Below are positions 10,713 through 25,944 of a stretch of DNA of 64,000 nucleotides, one piece after another (the stretch's first letter is position 1; each line of letters opens with the position of its first letter). The notes beneath the pieces are model-generated. The model ran no database searches and was not told where the DNA came from. It saw only the letters and a list, made by a program, of their open reading frames with translations. The position numbers were made by a program, and so were the translations under genes. The stretch is from Coenobita brevimanus (Eukaryota > Arthropoda > Malacostraca > Decapoda > Coenobitidae). The stretch lies in NCBI GenBank assembly GCA_032717465.1, contig CM064664.1, positions 427,001 to 491,000 on the forward strand. The letters are read 5' to 3'.

Positions 10713-10799
10713 GCCTCCTATGTGAATTTTAGACTTGCTTTTCTTTATGTTTGTTCATTTTTTGTTGTTGGTTTTCCCCCAATTTGAAAATAGGCACTA

Positions 10800-12189
10800 A
10801 TTTTTCTACTGTTTTGCAGTGACTGGTCCAGTGCCCTTGGCACCGATGATGTCTACAGTAGGGACCAAATTCTTGTGTCTTTTGTGTATCCTCTTTTGTT
10901 TTGATAAAACATTCAATCTTTGTGTGTCCTGGTTTTGCACAATAATGACATGGAATGGACCTATCTCCTGAGTGTGATCTACGAGATGACTTCCCATATT
11001 TAGTGGTGTGATCTGCTTGGACTGCGCGGAAACTTACAAAACTGCCTGTAGCCTGGTGTTTGTGATCATAGACTCGACGTGTTTGGTTGTTTGCTCTGCC
11101 TGCTTTTGGGTCGCGATCGATTTTGTTCTCTGTTTGGGGTAGTTGTAGCTCTTTTCCCAGTTGATACTGTCTCAGGCACTCTCATTCTACTAGAATGTGA
11201 TTGTGTTTCGATCACCCCTGCTTTGCTACACTGCATCTCTACCTCGTTCATTAAGTCTAGTAAGCACATACCTGGGGTGTACGCTATCATCTTGGCGATC
11301 TTGAGGGTCCTATCAGGTAATTTACACAAGGCAGCTACATAACCAATGATGTCCACGACGAGGTCTGGGGACATCTTTCCATCCACCTATTATCCAGTTT
11401 GAGTTTTCTGAGGTAGCTACTAATGTTCTTTTGATCGTGGAAACTTTGGCAGTTTTCACTGAGCACATGATTTGTAGTGTGCTCACTTACCACATCTACA
11501 ATCTTATGTAATTCTGGGATTATACCTGGCAAAGAGTTCATACCTCCAGAAAATTTCTTCAAAAATTCAGTTTTAAATTCATCATATGTCTTAGCTCAGA
11601 GAGCCTTGTCTGACCTAAGCAAGTTTCCTGCCGGACATCTTTCCTGACTAATCAAAGAGGAAAAAACAGCAATTTTCTCTTGTTCATCTGTAATGTGCCT
11701 TTTTACGAAGATCAGTTCGCATTGATTAACCAGTGAAATGACATCAATGCGATCTTTTTCTGTGCCAGAGAATTTCGGGGCAGTTTTATCTTCATGATAA
11801 ACGTATATCTTAGTTTGATCCGTTGTATTCATCTTCACTGGTTGCTTTGTTAATTTAACTTGGACTTGTTTATCGTTGTGTGAGGGAATAGTGGAATAGG
11901 TTTTCCCTGAACGATGAACTCTGTCAAGTATATTTTCATAGGTATGCAAGGCAGAGACTAAGTCCTCACTCGCTACATCAAAGGGGATTTGCCAATCATC
12001 ATTATCATCTAGAACTGAGGTATTAGTTTCTTTATCTTTAGTTTACGGTGATTTCTGTAGGGTGGGTGGGTTGCCCTGGTGCTCTCCTAATTGTGTATCT
12101 GCAGTGGGTGCTAACTGTGTATCATCTGTTACTAACGCAGGTGGAGGTGAAAATATTCCTGTTATATCACTCAGCTAAAAAGAATTCAT
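10800..12189 (-). pseudogene. gypsy 1 gag with two zinc knuckles
   Basis: A start is likely at 12189. Three frames join: 12189-11596 (with EDKTAPKFSGTEKDRIDV), 11562-11335 and 11386-11066, which ends in a basic RNA-binding stretch (NREQNRSRPKSRQ). Farther on, near 10950-10800 in a third frame, are two zinc knuckles: CHYCAKPGHTKIEC (canonical CX2CX4HX4C) and CRHHRCQGHWTSHC, in which the second cysteine is replaced by His. Gag would form the particle shell and bind the RNA. Stops at 12175 and between the three ORFs make it non-functional. Confidence 0.8.
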
Positions 12190-13343
12190 ATTGCTAAGGT
12201 ATGGTGTTATGAAATACGTCTTTAATTTATGTCCTAACTAAATAGATGAGTAAATGAGTTTTAATGAATGATAGATAGTGAGTATATAAGTGTATATATA
12301 AAAATAAGTAAAGGAGGTGATTTTACCTAATTTAAGCACTGAGAAGAAATGAGTAAGTATAATTACACCCACTTGATACAGATGGTCACTCAGAGAGGCG
12401 AGTTGAAAGCAGCTGTCAATCTCGGAAGATAAATGCAGAGTTGAATGAAGATCTCCTCTCGATAATTCTAGGGCTGTGTTGATGGACGATATTACTCAGG
12501 AAATCCCATGGCCTGATGAAGGTAGTGGTTAACAGCTGTACTCACAGGCAAACCTCAAGATAGAACGTCGAATTCCCACTCAATACTGTGAAAATAAGTG
12601 AGTATGAGTAGGAGCTATGTGAATAATGAGTAACGAGTAGTGGGTGAGAAGTGCCTGGTGTTAGTCGCACGTTGATTGGCGTGATGTCGTCTCAGCAAAC
12701 ACGCATGATGACGTCGTCTCAGTAGATACACATGGTGACGTCGGCTTCTCACACTGGTAGGTGTGGTGGGTAACTCAGTAGCAATGAGTAACCTGAGTGA
12801 GGAAAGGTGAGTGAGATGCATTATAAATGTGGTTGTGGTATTTTGCTGCATCGTCTTGACCTGTATGAGCAGTGGAGGTAGGGGGGCGGTAGGAGAGAGA
12901 ATGTTGGGGTTCTAATGCTTGTTGCTTTGTCCTTGCTTTTTGTTTACTTGTTTTGTTTTTTATTCTTCTTGCTGCTGCTTGAAGTTGTGTGAAGAAGATT
13001 ATAGAGTTGTCTTGTAGACTTGTTATTTGTAGTTAATTGTAGGGCTTGTTGATCCTCACTCGTAACTCGTCATTGTTACTGTATGCTCGTAGGCTCGTAG
13101 ACTCGTAGGCTCATAGACTCGTAGAATCATAAACTTGTAGACTCGTTCTTCTTACTGTATTCTCGCTTGTGGTTACTTGATCGTAGAATTGTAGTAATGT
13201 AGAATCAGCTGTAGAACTGGAGCTGATCTTGGTTACAGTTTCACCTGCTTTTGTAGAGATGGTGGTTCATAGGTGTAGAGTCGATCGTTACTGTGCTTCC
13301 ACCATTTATTATTGGAACTTCGTAGCCACCATTTATATATATA
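12190..13343 (-). other. gypsy 1 untranslated leader
   Basis: Between the LTR and gag there is about 1.15 kb without a convincing ORF. It includes an 8-bp minisatellite (CTCGTAG(G/A)) at 13085-13149. A primer-binding site could not be assigned: a TGGTGGCTACGAAG phrase lies near 13335 on the minus strand but its tRNA match was not checked. Confidence 0.5.
13085..13149. repeat. 8-bp minisatellite in gypsy 1 leader
   Basis: About eight copies of CTCGTAGG/CTCGTAGA with single-base variants. Confidence 0.8.
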
Positions 13344-13865
13344 TGTAACTCTTTAGTCTTGTAATAGGTGAGTCTTGAGTTTTGATTGAAGTTATTTTGG
13401 TAATTGAAGAGCAGGAGGAGTTAAAGATGAATACAGGGAGTTGATCTTGATTTATTATCTTCAAAGAAAGTCTAAGTTGAGCAGCGTGTGTATTACTCAG
13501 TGACTTAATTTACTGACTAAGTCTAGTCGGACCCTTCTTCTTATTTTATCTCTCCACTACCTGCTGGTTCAATGGCTTGCCCCTTTCTGAGCTCTGATTG
13601 CTACATTCTCGTTTAGCAGGGGTCGTGTCACGTGTGCTATACTGTCGTGGAAACATCTAGAACACTGTATGTCTGTGTGTATGTACAGCTTCCGGTGCAC
13701 GACCAGCATTCCTTCACTTTAAGAGTTGCAATCTAATTTCCTTTTGCTTGATTCTCGCTGATACACTACCTATCTCACACCTTGGCTTGATGCTTCTCTC
13801 TATCTATCTCTCTATCTATCTGTCTATTTATCTATGAGTTGTATTATTATAATATGGAGTCCTGA

Positions 13866-13867
<2 letters not shown>
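13344..13867 (-). repeat. gypsy 1 long terminal repeat (5' LTR)
   Basis: On the minus strand the LTR starts TGTCAGGACTCCATATTATA at 13867 and likely ends with ...GAGTTACA at 13344. It is homologous over its outer 280 bp to the solo LTR at 41206-41807, which starts TGTTAGGACTCCATATTATA and has a target duplication, and this supports the outer boundary. The inner boundary is less certain. No second copy exists at the other end of the element. Confidence 0.65.
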
Positions 13868-13897
<30 letters not shown>

Positions 13898-13919
13898 ATA
13901 ATAATAATAATAATAATAC
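13868..13919. repeat. (CTA)n(ATA)n microsatellite
   Basis: Nine CTA units followed by ATA units directly outside the LTR end. Confidence 0.9.
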
Positions 13920-14077
13920 TGCTGCGATTACTACTACAGTAATATGGGGAACTTCTTAGCACAGCTGTATGCATGAAAGATTATTTGTTGACAATCTAAC
14001 TTACAGTCCCCGACGATGAGACAATTCAACTGCAGTGCCACTTCCCCTCCACAGTGGGGGACGATGCACGTATCCTA

Positions 14078-14410
14078 CATCTCGCCATGATATTTGCTTG
14101 GTTTCTCTTGTTAGAGGGAGGATGACCTATGTTTAGATGAACACAGTCTCCTGTCTGGATTTCCTACTTCCTATGATCTCCGGTCTTTCAAAAGCAGTGT
14201 GTCCCGGCATCTTGAAATGAACGGATCTTGAATTTGGCTATCTTTTTCATTGTTTTTGTTTTTTTTCTTGGAAGGAACGGTTTGCGGGCTCCTGGCCTCT
14301 GGTTCCTTCTTCCTTGCATAAAAAAAAAAATCCCACAGCTCGCCATATTTGCATGGTTTCTCTTGTCAGAGAGAGAATCACCTACCTATGTTTAGATGAA
14401 CTGCAGTTAC
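14078..14410. repeat. Direct duplication of a 75-bp unit
   Basis: TCTCGCCATGATATTTGCTTGG with downstream CTATGTTTAGATGAACA occurs at about 14083-14155 and again, as CTCGCCATATTTGCATGG with CTATGTTTAGATGAACT, at about 14339-14410. The copies are about 255 bp apart and in the same orientation. No coding function is visible; the family is unknown. Confidence 0.6.
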
Positions 14411-14559
14411 CTGTGGCCATCTGTGTGCTCGGGGAGACTTCTGCACAGCCGAGGGCAACACATCACTGGCACCGCATCTGTATAGGCACAATAGCTGACA
14501 GGCACTGCAGGGTAGCCAAATTCAAAACCACGAATACCGCTTAACTTGCTCTTAAAAAA

Positions 14560-15747
14560 GTTAGAATCTCTTGAAAAACAAAAATATCCAGAAAACCTAT
14601 GGAAAAAAAATCTCTAGAATATATATATCAAACTATGAAAATCTGAATAATCCTGCTAGATTTATTGCTGCCAAACATTAAAAATTATCACTAAACGGAA
14701 GTGACTATATCTGGATCCAGCAGAAATACACTAAATAGGTAAGTGAAATAAAAATGATTGCTTGGAGCTGCCAAATCGAAAGGCGCTAAAATGACGCTAA
14801 TCGTTCAGAGATTCATAAATAGACAAAAAGAAAGTTCAGATCACCAGCGTATATTTAGAGTATTAATAAAATTCCTAAATTTCATACGTCACTTGAAATA
14901 AATATGTTGCTAAAAGGAGGAAGCAAAGATAGAATAATGAAGAACTAGCACCAAACCATACATTGGCTACACGGCATTAAAACCGGCGTTAAAGTGGTTT
15001 TTGTGATGAAGCGGCTTGGTGATGAAACAGTTTAGTGTTAAAGCACAGGAAGGGTCAGTGTCAGTGGGAGGTCCTTAAACTATCCATGTCATGAAACCAA
15101 ATGTCTAACCTGATAGGAGTTGAGAAGGATGGAAAGGCCGGAGGAAACATGGAAATATCAAGAAGAGGAGTAGGGCAGAAGAGAAGAAGAGGACAATAAG
15201 GAGAGAAAGACTGGAGACAAAAAGGCCCCTTTTAGTCGTCTCTAACGACAGGCAGTGATGCTGGGCAAGTAGGCCATTCTTTTTCCCCTCTCTCCAGGGG
15301 GGTTGCTAAAAGAAATTGAGCATTCCTAAGAGCAAAACCGCTAAGATGGCAACACCCTTACCACGTCTATTTATACTGCTATGACAGCCGTTCTTGCCTT
15401 GACGAAAGTTTGAGTCAAAGCAAGGTCGTGTGTTGGCTGGCTGGTGGATCTCTCACACCATAGAGCCAGGGATGAGACACGCAAACATTATGATCCATTA
15501 CTTTCCTGTGGTCGACGGGTGTGCTCGACCACACTGACCAGTTTTAAGCAACAACAACGGAGAACGATTTTGTTAGGATTAGGATAGATATTCAGAGCTG
15601 CAAGAGGGTCAGATAGAGCCCTCATTAACCCTTTCAATACAAGACTTTCCCCTAAGATGAAAATAATCGTCTGTACACAACAGGAATGAAAAGTAAATGG
15701 CGTCATCGCAGAGAAGAGGTTAATAGAAAATCATCTGGCGGTGCAAA

Positions 15748-15750
<3 letters not shown>
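14560..15750. other. No recognised gene
   Basis: AT-rich sequence up to about 15000, then mixed sequence with short purine-rich stretches (15120-15210). Only short chance ORFs are present on either strand and no element signature was seen. Confidence 0.5.

Positions 15751-15751
<1 letters not shown>

Positions 15752-15837
<86 letters not shown>
15752..15837. repeat. (CT)n microsatellite
   Basis: About 43 CT units without interruption. Confidence 0.97.
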
Positions 15838-15839
<2 letters not shown>

Positions 15840-16261
15840 TCCTTAATAAAATTGTCTACCAATGTGGAAAAAATAAAACAATATTTTTTTTTTTTAACTT
15901 TTATTCTGCAGTTCAGTTCCCTCTAATTCATCCTTCTAAATCATGTGAGGCATCCTAACACCTCTTCCTTACCGATTAGTTTGCATATTACACCATAACA
16001 TTTTATTGGGTGCTACTTACATAGTCTTAATATCTACATAGCTTCCTTCGGCAACACACAAGAAAGCAGAAAAGTGTAATGTTCAAAATAAATCGCCAAT
16101 GGAGAGGTTTTACGTACCTCATTCAGAAATGGACGGTATTATATTCCACCTTATTACATGTGTGGGCTGCTGGAGAGGGACGCCGTCTCGTGGTGGCACT
16201 GATATAGCCGGGAGGGGGAGCTGCCTGCTATAGATATACTGTACGTCCCCCACCTCCCTCA

Positions 16262-19855
<3,594 letters not shown>

Positions 19856-19858
19856 CTG

Positions 19859-19884
19859 AGAGAGAGAGAGAGAGAGAGAGAGAT
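19859..19884. repeat. (GA)n forming a polypyrimidine tract
   Basis: On the minus strand this CT run ends directly in the CAG acceptor of exon 19855-19769, so it acts as the polypyrimidine tract. Confidence 0.85.
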
Positions 19885-20238
19885 TATATATCTTTTTCTT
19901 TGGTACCTGAAAAACATCATGATAATTATATAGCTGCCATATTAGAATAGTTATTACACTACAACTGATAATACTTAAACTCATAACGTTGTTCTACCAC
20001 CAAAGTATGATGTTCATCCTATAAGAGGCCTCTTGTGTAAAAAAAAAATAATAATAATAAATAAAATCTCATTTACTTGGCTGTCTGTAATTAGAACCTG
20101 CGCTTCGGTAATGTGAAAAATGAACGTGTTTTAGGTGACTGAGTATGCACTGCCTCACTTGTACTTTAAAAAAAAAATTCCATATGTATATTATACATAT
20201 TCATATATCCATTAGCATGGCACTCAAGTATTACACCG

Positions 20239-20239
<1 letters not shown>
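19885..20239. other. Probable reductase intron, no exon found
   Basis: AT-rich sequence upstream of the first recognised reductase exon. I looked for the conserved GYRHIDTA and LYLIHWP exons on the minus strand here and up to 21.7 kb and did not find them. Confidence 0.5.

Positions 20240-20317
<78 letters not shown>
20240..20317. repeat. (CT)n microsatellite
   Basis: About 39 CT units. Confidence 0.97.
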
Positions 20318-20319
<2 letters not shown>

Positions 20320-21334
20320 GGTTCATTAATTACCGTTTTGTACGAGCCCTACAGCTCGGTCAAATGTTGTCGCTCTTAAGAGCACAATAGTTTCACCTTC
20401 ATGCCGCTGATGTCACTAAATCCATGCTTTTGCTGGCTTCAGAAAGATTTCATGGTCTCCACTTCAGGGGAAATTAAAGAGGAACGAAGTTTTGCCAAAA
20501 TTTTTAATATACGGTAAGTGACTGATTATGCTACAGTTGGCATCAAAAGTCCTGTCGCCTCTCGTTTTTCCCCCACCGACTTTGAAAATCAGTGTGGTGA
20601 ATCTACAGCAACCGTCACTGATGTCTTCACTTGGCCACAAAACAATGCCAACAACGTTGTTTGCATCGGATTAGCAATACGGAGATGTCAGGGTCCATAG
20701 AGAGAGAGGTAGGAGAGGCGACAGGACTATTAATGCTTACTATCCTGTACATTGGATATCTCTCCTATGCAAGTTGCATTGAAAATAAAAAGGCAAAGTA
20801 ACACACAAGAGTAAACGTAGCATCTATTCCTTACCAGTACATCATTCACACGCCAGAGCTAAGGCCACGTCCACACTAAATGCTTGCTGGTGCGGGCTCG
20901 AATTTTGAAATTGAAACAGTTTATTGACCAATATATTTGTCAAAAGGATGAGGATACATGTTGTCTATCCTCATCCTGTACCGCGTTGGTCTCTCAGGAG
21001 GGATTTACTTGAATTAGCTTATAATGATGAAGTAATACACAACCTCTTATTAACTAACATGTATTTAACTCCCCCCTGCGCTATTTCTTATCAACTCGAT
21101 TACCTTCCCTAAGTCCTTTTTTTTTTTTACTTTTTTTTTAAATATTAAGTTGAATTTTGGTCATCAGATTAAGTGTTTTTGAGTTTGAACTCTTTATCAC
21201 CCTCGTCTTTTTGTAATTTACGCCTCTTGGGTGGGTGTGAGGGTGGTGATAAGTCACCAGCACCGTGAGAGGTAGACGGGCATGAATCCGCCATTGATGG
21301 GCTACAAACGAAAACTGAATTGCCAATTATGCGA
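20318..21334. other. No recognised gene
   Basis: Mixed sequence with short chance ORFs only. A poly(T) stretch lies at about 21118-21139. Confidence 0.5.
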
Positions 21335-21690
21335 TATTTGGCAGATGGGGTGGGCAGGGATTGGCAACAGCTCTGATACGGTAGAGGGAGACTCAACGTT
21401 CCCATGGAAACCACTGATGCTTCCTTGTGCTTGAGATATGCCGCACAGACCCATCGCCTCATATGAGGCAATCAGCGCAGCCAGGGGTGGTCTGCGTATC
21501 TGGTTTACTAAATATGTGGTACTTGGCAACTGTGGCATGGCAGGGTAATACATCAGCTCTGATGGCATAGAGGGAGAGTCAACATTCACAGGGAAACCAC
21601 TGCTTCCTCTTGTTTGGAATTATGATGTGGAGATCCATCACCTCGTATGAGGTGATCAGTGCTGCCAGAGGTGCAATGCATATATCGCAT
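21335..21690. repeat. Tandem duplication of a 180-bp unit
   Basis: CAGCTCTGATACGGTAGAGG...GAAACCACTG...CTCATATGAGGCAATCAGCG at about 21360-21480 is repeated as CAGCTCTGATGGCATAGAGG...GAAACCACTG...CTCGTATGAGGTGATCAGTG at about 21550-21663. The palindromic CTCATATGAG core recurs near 21690. Minus-strand ORFs of 95-100 codons cross the units but have no recognised domain. Confidence 0.6.
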
Positions 21691-21717
21691 ATGAGGTGAT
21701 GCGCGGCGGTGGTTAAT

Positions 21718-24548
21718 ATCTATCTATCTATCTATCTATCTATTGCCAGATGCCTCAATCCCGTTTGGGGTGGCCACAAACAAATCGCCTCCAAGTTGCC
21801 CTGTCCCCCGCCATTTCACTCCCCTGCTCCCAACTCACACCCCCCTCTCTCATATACCTCTCCATCCCATCCCTCCATCTCATCCTCGGCCTCCCCCTCC
21901 CTCTCTCCCCCTCCACCTCACTCACATACACTCTCTTCGTCAGTCTTTCACCCTCCATCCTCTCCACATGGCCAAACCACCTCAGTGTGTTCCTCATAAC
22001 GCTTCCTATCACATCCACTTCAACACCACAACGCTCCTTTATATCCTCATTCGTCAGCCTGTCTCTCCATGTGACTCCACAGGCTCCTCTTAAATAACTC
22101 ATTTCCACGGCTCTCACTCTTGACTTGTGTCCTTCCAACAACGTCCAAGCTTCACTTCCGTACGTTAGAGTTGGTATCACAATACTGTCATGTAGTAACT
22201 TTTTCACTTCCATACTCACTTCCCTGTTTCTTATCACTGCTTTCAAAGAACCAGCAACCTTTCTTCCCTGCTGTACCCTTTCAAGCACTTCACCCTCCAA
22301 ACCTCCATCCTTACTCATCACACTACCGAAGTACTTAAACGTACTCACATTTTCCAATTCCTCACCATCCAACCTCACTGTACATTCACTGACTTCACCT
22401 CTCTCAAAGACCATCACTTTACTCTTCCCTACATTCACCTTTAGATTCCGTTTCTTACACACTCTCTCAAACTCATCCACCAAGCCTTGCAGCTCCCCTT
22501 CGTCTTCACTCAACAACACAGTATCATCTGCAAACAACAGTACAGGGAGTTTCCAAACACTATCCTCTCTCACCAGGGCCACTCCAACATCCACTACCTT
22601 ACCTTGTACCTCTTTTATTACCCCATCCATGTACAGATTGAACAGCCATGGAGACATGACACATCCCTGTTTCAACCCAACCTTCAAAGAGAAAAATTCA
22701 CTTACTTCACCATCCACACGCACTGCAGCCTTCGCACCATCGTACATACTCTTCACAGCATTCAACAACTTCCCATCTACTCCATATATTCTTAACACTT
22801 TCCACAATCCTTGTCTATCCACCCTGTCATATGCTTTCTCCAAATCCATGAAAGCCGCATACAACTTCTTTCCCTTCTCTAGAAACTTTTCCACTAAAGA
22901 TCTGAGAATGAATATCTGATCTACACAACCTCTTCCCTTCCTAAAGCCTCCCTGTTCTTCTCCAACTAATTTCTCTGTTCTTTCTCTAACTCTGTCAATA
23001 AGTATCCTACAATACACTTTTCCTATTATACTAAGAAGACAAATGCCCCTATGATTACCACACACTTCTTTTTCCCCTTTTCCTTTGTACAAGGGAATAA
23101 TTATACCTGACTTCCAATCCTCCGGGACTCTACCTTCCTCCCAGGCCAAACTGCACATCTTCCACATCCATTCTACTACTATCTCTCCCCCATGCTTCAG
23201 CATTTCATCACACACTCCATCAATTCCTGGGTCTTTCCCTGATTTAACTTTCTTCATTGCTTCCACAACTTCTATCCTACTGATTTCTTCCTGTCTTCTC
23301 ACCTCCCTCCTTCTCCCAGCCATTCCCCAGCCACTTATACTCGCATTACTTCCATCCTCTATGTTCAACAATTCCTTAAAGTGTTCTCTCCATCTGCTCA
23401 CTTTTTCTCCCTTCTCCACTAGTAATCTACCATTTTTATCTTTCACTCCCCTGCTAACTTCACTTCCACCCTGTCTTACTCTTTTCACCTCTTTCCAGAA
23501 CATTTTCTTACAGTCCCTCCACTTTACACTCAAATTTCTTCCAAATTCCTCATCCACTCTCTTCTTACTCTCTCTTACTAATCTTTTCACCTCTCTCTTT
23601 CTTCCTACATATAACTCTCTCTTCCGCCTCTCAACCTCTTCCACCCCCCTATTTCTCATCCATTCATTGTATGCTTTCTTCTTTTGTGCCACAGCCTGTT
23701 TCACCTCTTCAGTCCACCACGCTGTTCCTTGCACCCCCATCCGTCTTCTCTTCCTTCCACACACCACATCACATGCTGCACATATTTCTTCTGTAAATAT
23801 CCTACACACACCTTCCACGTCTCTCATCTGCTACAATTCATATTTTCCCAATCGTTCCTCCACTTCTCTCTTATACTCTGCCTTTTTCTCATCCTCTTGT
23901 AACCTTTCCACTCTCCTTGCAACTACTCCTTCCTCTCGTCTTTCCCTTCTTCTATTCCTCCAACTTACTTGAACTTTAATTCTGGCCATCACCAAGTAGT
24001 GGTCAGAAAGTCCACTCCCCCAGGCTCTATAAGCTCTTGCATCCATTACACATCTTCGCATCCTTTCATCCACACACACATAATCAATCGTTGCCTTCCT
24101 TTCATTCAGTTCACCACCCACCCTTCTCATCACTCGCCATGTATACCTGTGGATCATTTTATGCCTGAAGAGGGTATTGGCTATCACCAACCCCCTCCCA
24201 GCACAGATGTCCACTAACGCACTGCCATTCTCATCTATCTCAGCAGGCACATCCCACTCACCAACTATTCCATCCACCTTCACATTCCCAACTTTACCAT
24301 TCATATCACCAATCAAAAACACTCTCTCATTCCTTCCAAACTTTTCCATGCACACTTCTACATTTGTCCAGAACTCTTCTCTCACTCTTCTAGCACGATC
24401 TTGCGTTGGCGCATACACACACACAATCGCCCACATTTGTATTCCAACTTTCAACTTTACCCACACAATCCCTGACTCAACTGATCCATACTGTTTTATG
24501 CTCCTCTTCCATCTTTTACTCACAACTATACATACTCCTTCCTTTGGT
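21718..24548 (-). mobile_element. RTE-like LINE, 5' truncated
   Basis: On the minus strand the element begins in the endonuclease domain at about 24548 and ends with the 3' end GGGATTGAGGCATCTGGCAA followed by an (ATAG)n tail at 21744-21718. A tetranucleotide tail in place of poly(A) is known for RTE-type and some other LINEs. The coding part is open for about 920 codons apart from one TAG. 5' truncation is the usual result of target-primed reverse transcription. Confidence 0.88.
21755..24523 (-). pseudogene. Endonuclease/reverse transcriptase of RTE-like LINE
   Basis: One frame runs from about 24548 to 21755 with a single in-frame TAG at 23830-23828. The first part (24523-23831) is the APE endonuclease: VCVYAPTQ, FLIGDMNGKVG, TIDYVCVDERM and SDHYLVMARI. 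The second part (690 codons) is the reverse transcriptase: GKDPGIDGVCDEML, IIPLYKGKG, FRKGRGCVDQIF, AFMDLEKAYDRVD, GLKQGCVMSPWLFNLYM and catalytic LFADDTVLL, then the C-terminal RWFGHVERM and RGRGRPRMRW. The first residues of the endonuclease are missing. Except for the TAG the copy looks intact, so it inserted recently. Confidence 0.9.
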
Positions 24549-25373
24549 TAATATACATATAGATATTATGGTCAACCAAGTGAAATAGTTACGACTAGTT
24601 GAAGGGGAAATGCTATCTCAGCCTGGTACACACACGGTGCTTCGCTTCTGGCTAGCAGGTTACTATCCATGAGAAGGGAAGAGAACTCTGAGAAGGGCAA
24701 GAGGGAAGGGGTGATAGTGTGGGCCGTGACCGTTGAGACGAGGGTGGCCAGAGGTGGAAAACTCAGAGGTCTTTGGGAGAGGAGGAGGAGGGGGAGGAGA
24801 GAGATAATAGTTGCCATGTCAGCATTACCTACTGCAACTTAATGATACTGGGCTAATGTCGAGTTGTTGTTTGTGTGAGCTCTGTTAATTTGTGTGCCAT
24901 ACCTGTAAGTACAATTTGCATAATGTTAATGACTCATACCAGCTGAATAAGGTAGTGGTCGAGGACTGGTGGGGAAAAGAGGACGGTCAGGTGGTGGGGT
25001 GACTGTAAGGTTGCCAACAATGGTAAATTTGTGATAATGTGCAGGATATTAGATTTTTTTTAGCTTCATGGAAATTCGGAGGAAATCAAACAGAAACACC
25101 ATCCCAGCCTGAGCACATTAGAATGAATTGCATCTACACGATCTGCTGAAGTCGAGAAGAAGGTGTTTATGTTTGTATGAGTTTGTTAGAAGAAGGAAGT
25201 GGTAGACATGTGGGGATGGGTGTTGGACTTGGGCAGGGTAGAAAGTAGTTGCCATCTGGAAAGACACGAGTTTTAAATTTCGGTTGCCATTAATTAAGGC
25301 ACCTTGATGTGCCCAGTCATCTTATAAAAGTATGATGCAATTGACCTACAAGAAATAGCACAAACTAATAAGA
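24549..25373. other. No recognised gene
   Basis: Mixed sequence between the LINE and the hAT element. It has a purine-rich block (24760-24800) and no ORF with a recognisable domain. Confidence 0.5.
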
Positions 25374-25381
25374 CCTTTGGC

Positions 25382-25540
25382 CAGCGTTGCCAGGCGTACG
25401 ATAATTATCGTACAAATATAATTTGACCGTTTGTATGATGTACAATACCGTCTGTACGATAATACGATAATTCAGGAATTTGTACTATAATTCATTGAAG
25501 ATGTACAATAATTTTATTTTTTCCTTAAAAACAAAAAATA
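25382..25540 (+). repeat. hAT left terminal region
   Basis: Starts CAGCGTTGCC and carries several ATCGTAC/GTACGAT motifs, mirrored at the right end (60360-60448). Multiple short subterminal motifs are known transposase-binding sites in hAT elements. Confidence 0.8.
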
Positions 25541-25541
25541 C

Positions 25542-25542
<1 letters not shown>

Positions 25543-25602
<60 letters not shown>
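25543..25602. repeat. (CT)n microsatellite
   Basis: About 30 CT units just inside the hAT left end. Confidence 0.97.
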
Positions 25603-25606
<4 letters not shown>

Positions 25607-25944
25607 GCTGAGGATGTGGCATGTGTGGCTGACGTGAAGGCCTGTCTGATTCTCATACCCTTCAAATGTCATATTCCCGCTTGTGCACTGAGTTACCCTG
25701 TATCTGCCAGTCTTTAGTCAGCGCCCTTTGCATACAGAGTGAGCGCAAAACATATTGTACCAGTAGACTCAAGAATTAATAATTGAGCCCAAACAACCTG
25801 TAACGTGTGATCTCAAGAATATTGTATGAGACTTATTTTACTGTACATATTTGTCAGGGTTCAGTGCTCAGTTTCTGAGACTGCTGGAGAAAATGACACT
25901 TTTTGTTTTTTATGGGTTATTTTATATATATTCCAGACAACCAT

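Larger units (their letters stand above)
7843..13867 (-). mobile_element. Ty3/gypsy LTR retrotransposon 1 (3' truncated)
   Basis: In minus-strand order: LTR (13867-13344), leader, gag (12189-11066), zinc knuckles (about 10950-10800), protease (10712-10515), reverse transcriptase (10005-8974), RNase H (8818-8450), integrase start (8247-7846). The gag-PR-RT-RH-IN order is that of Ty3/gypsy elements. The integrase ends after its first catalytic block and no second LTR follows, so the 3' part is missing. Frame breaks lie between nearly all domains. Confidence 0.9.

Noticed and set aside
20840..21120. Possible upstream reductase exon
   Set aside because: No GYRHIDTA-, LPPIGM- or LYLIHWP-like translation with splice borders was found on the minus strand.
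22120..24588. Long plus-strand ORFs opposite the RTE-like LINE
   Set aside because: Shadow frames of the minus-strand coding sequence; Ser/Thr/Pro-rich without any domain.
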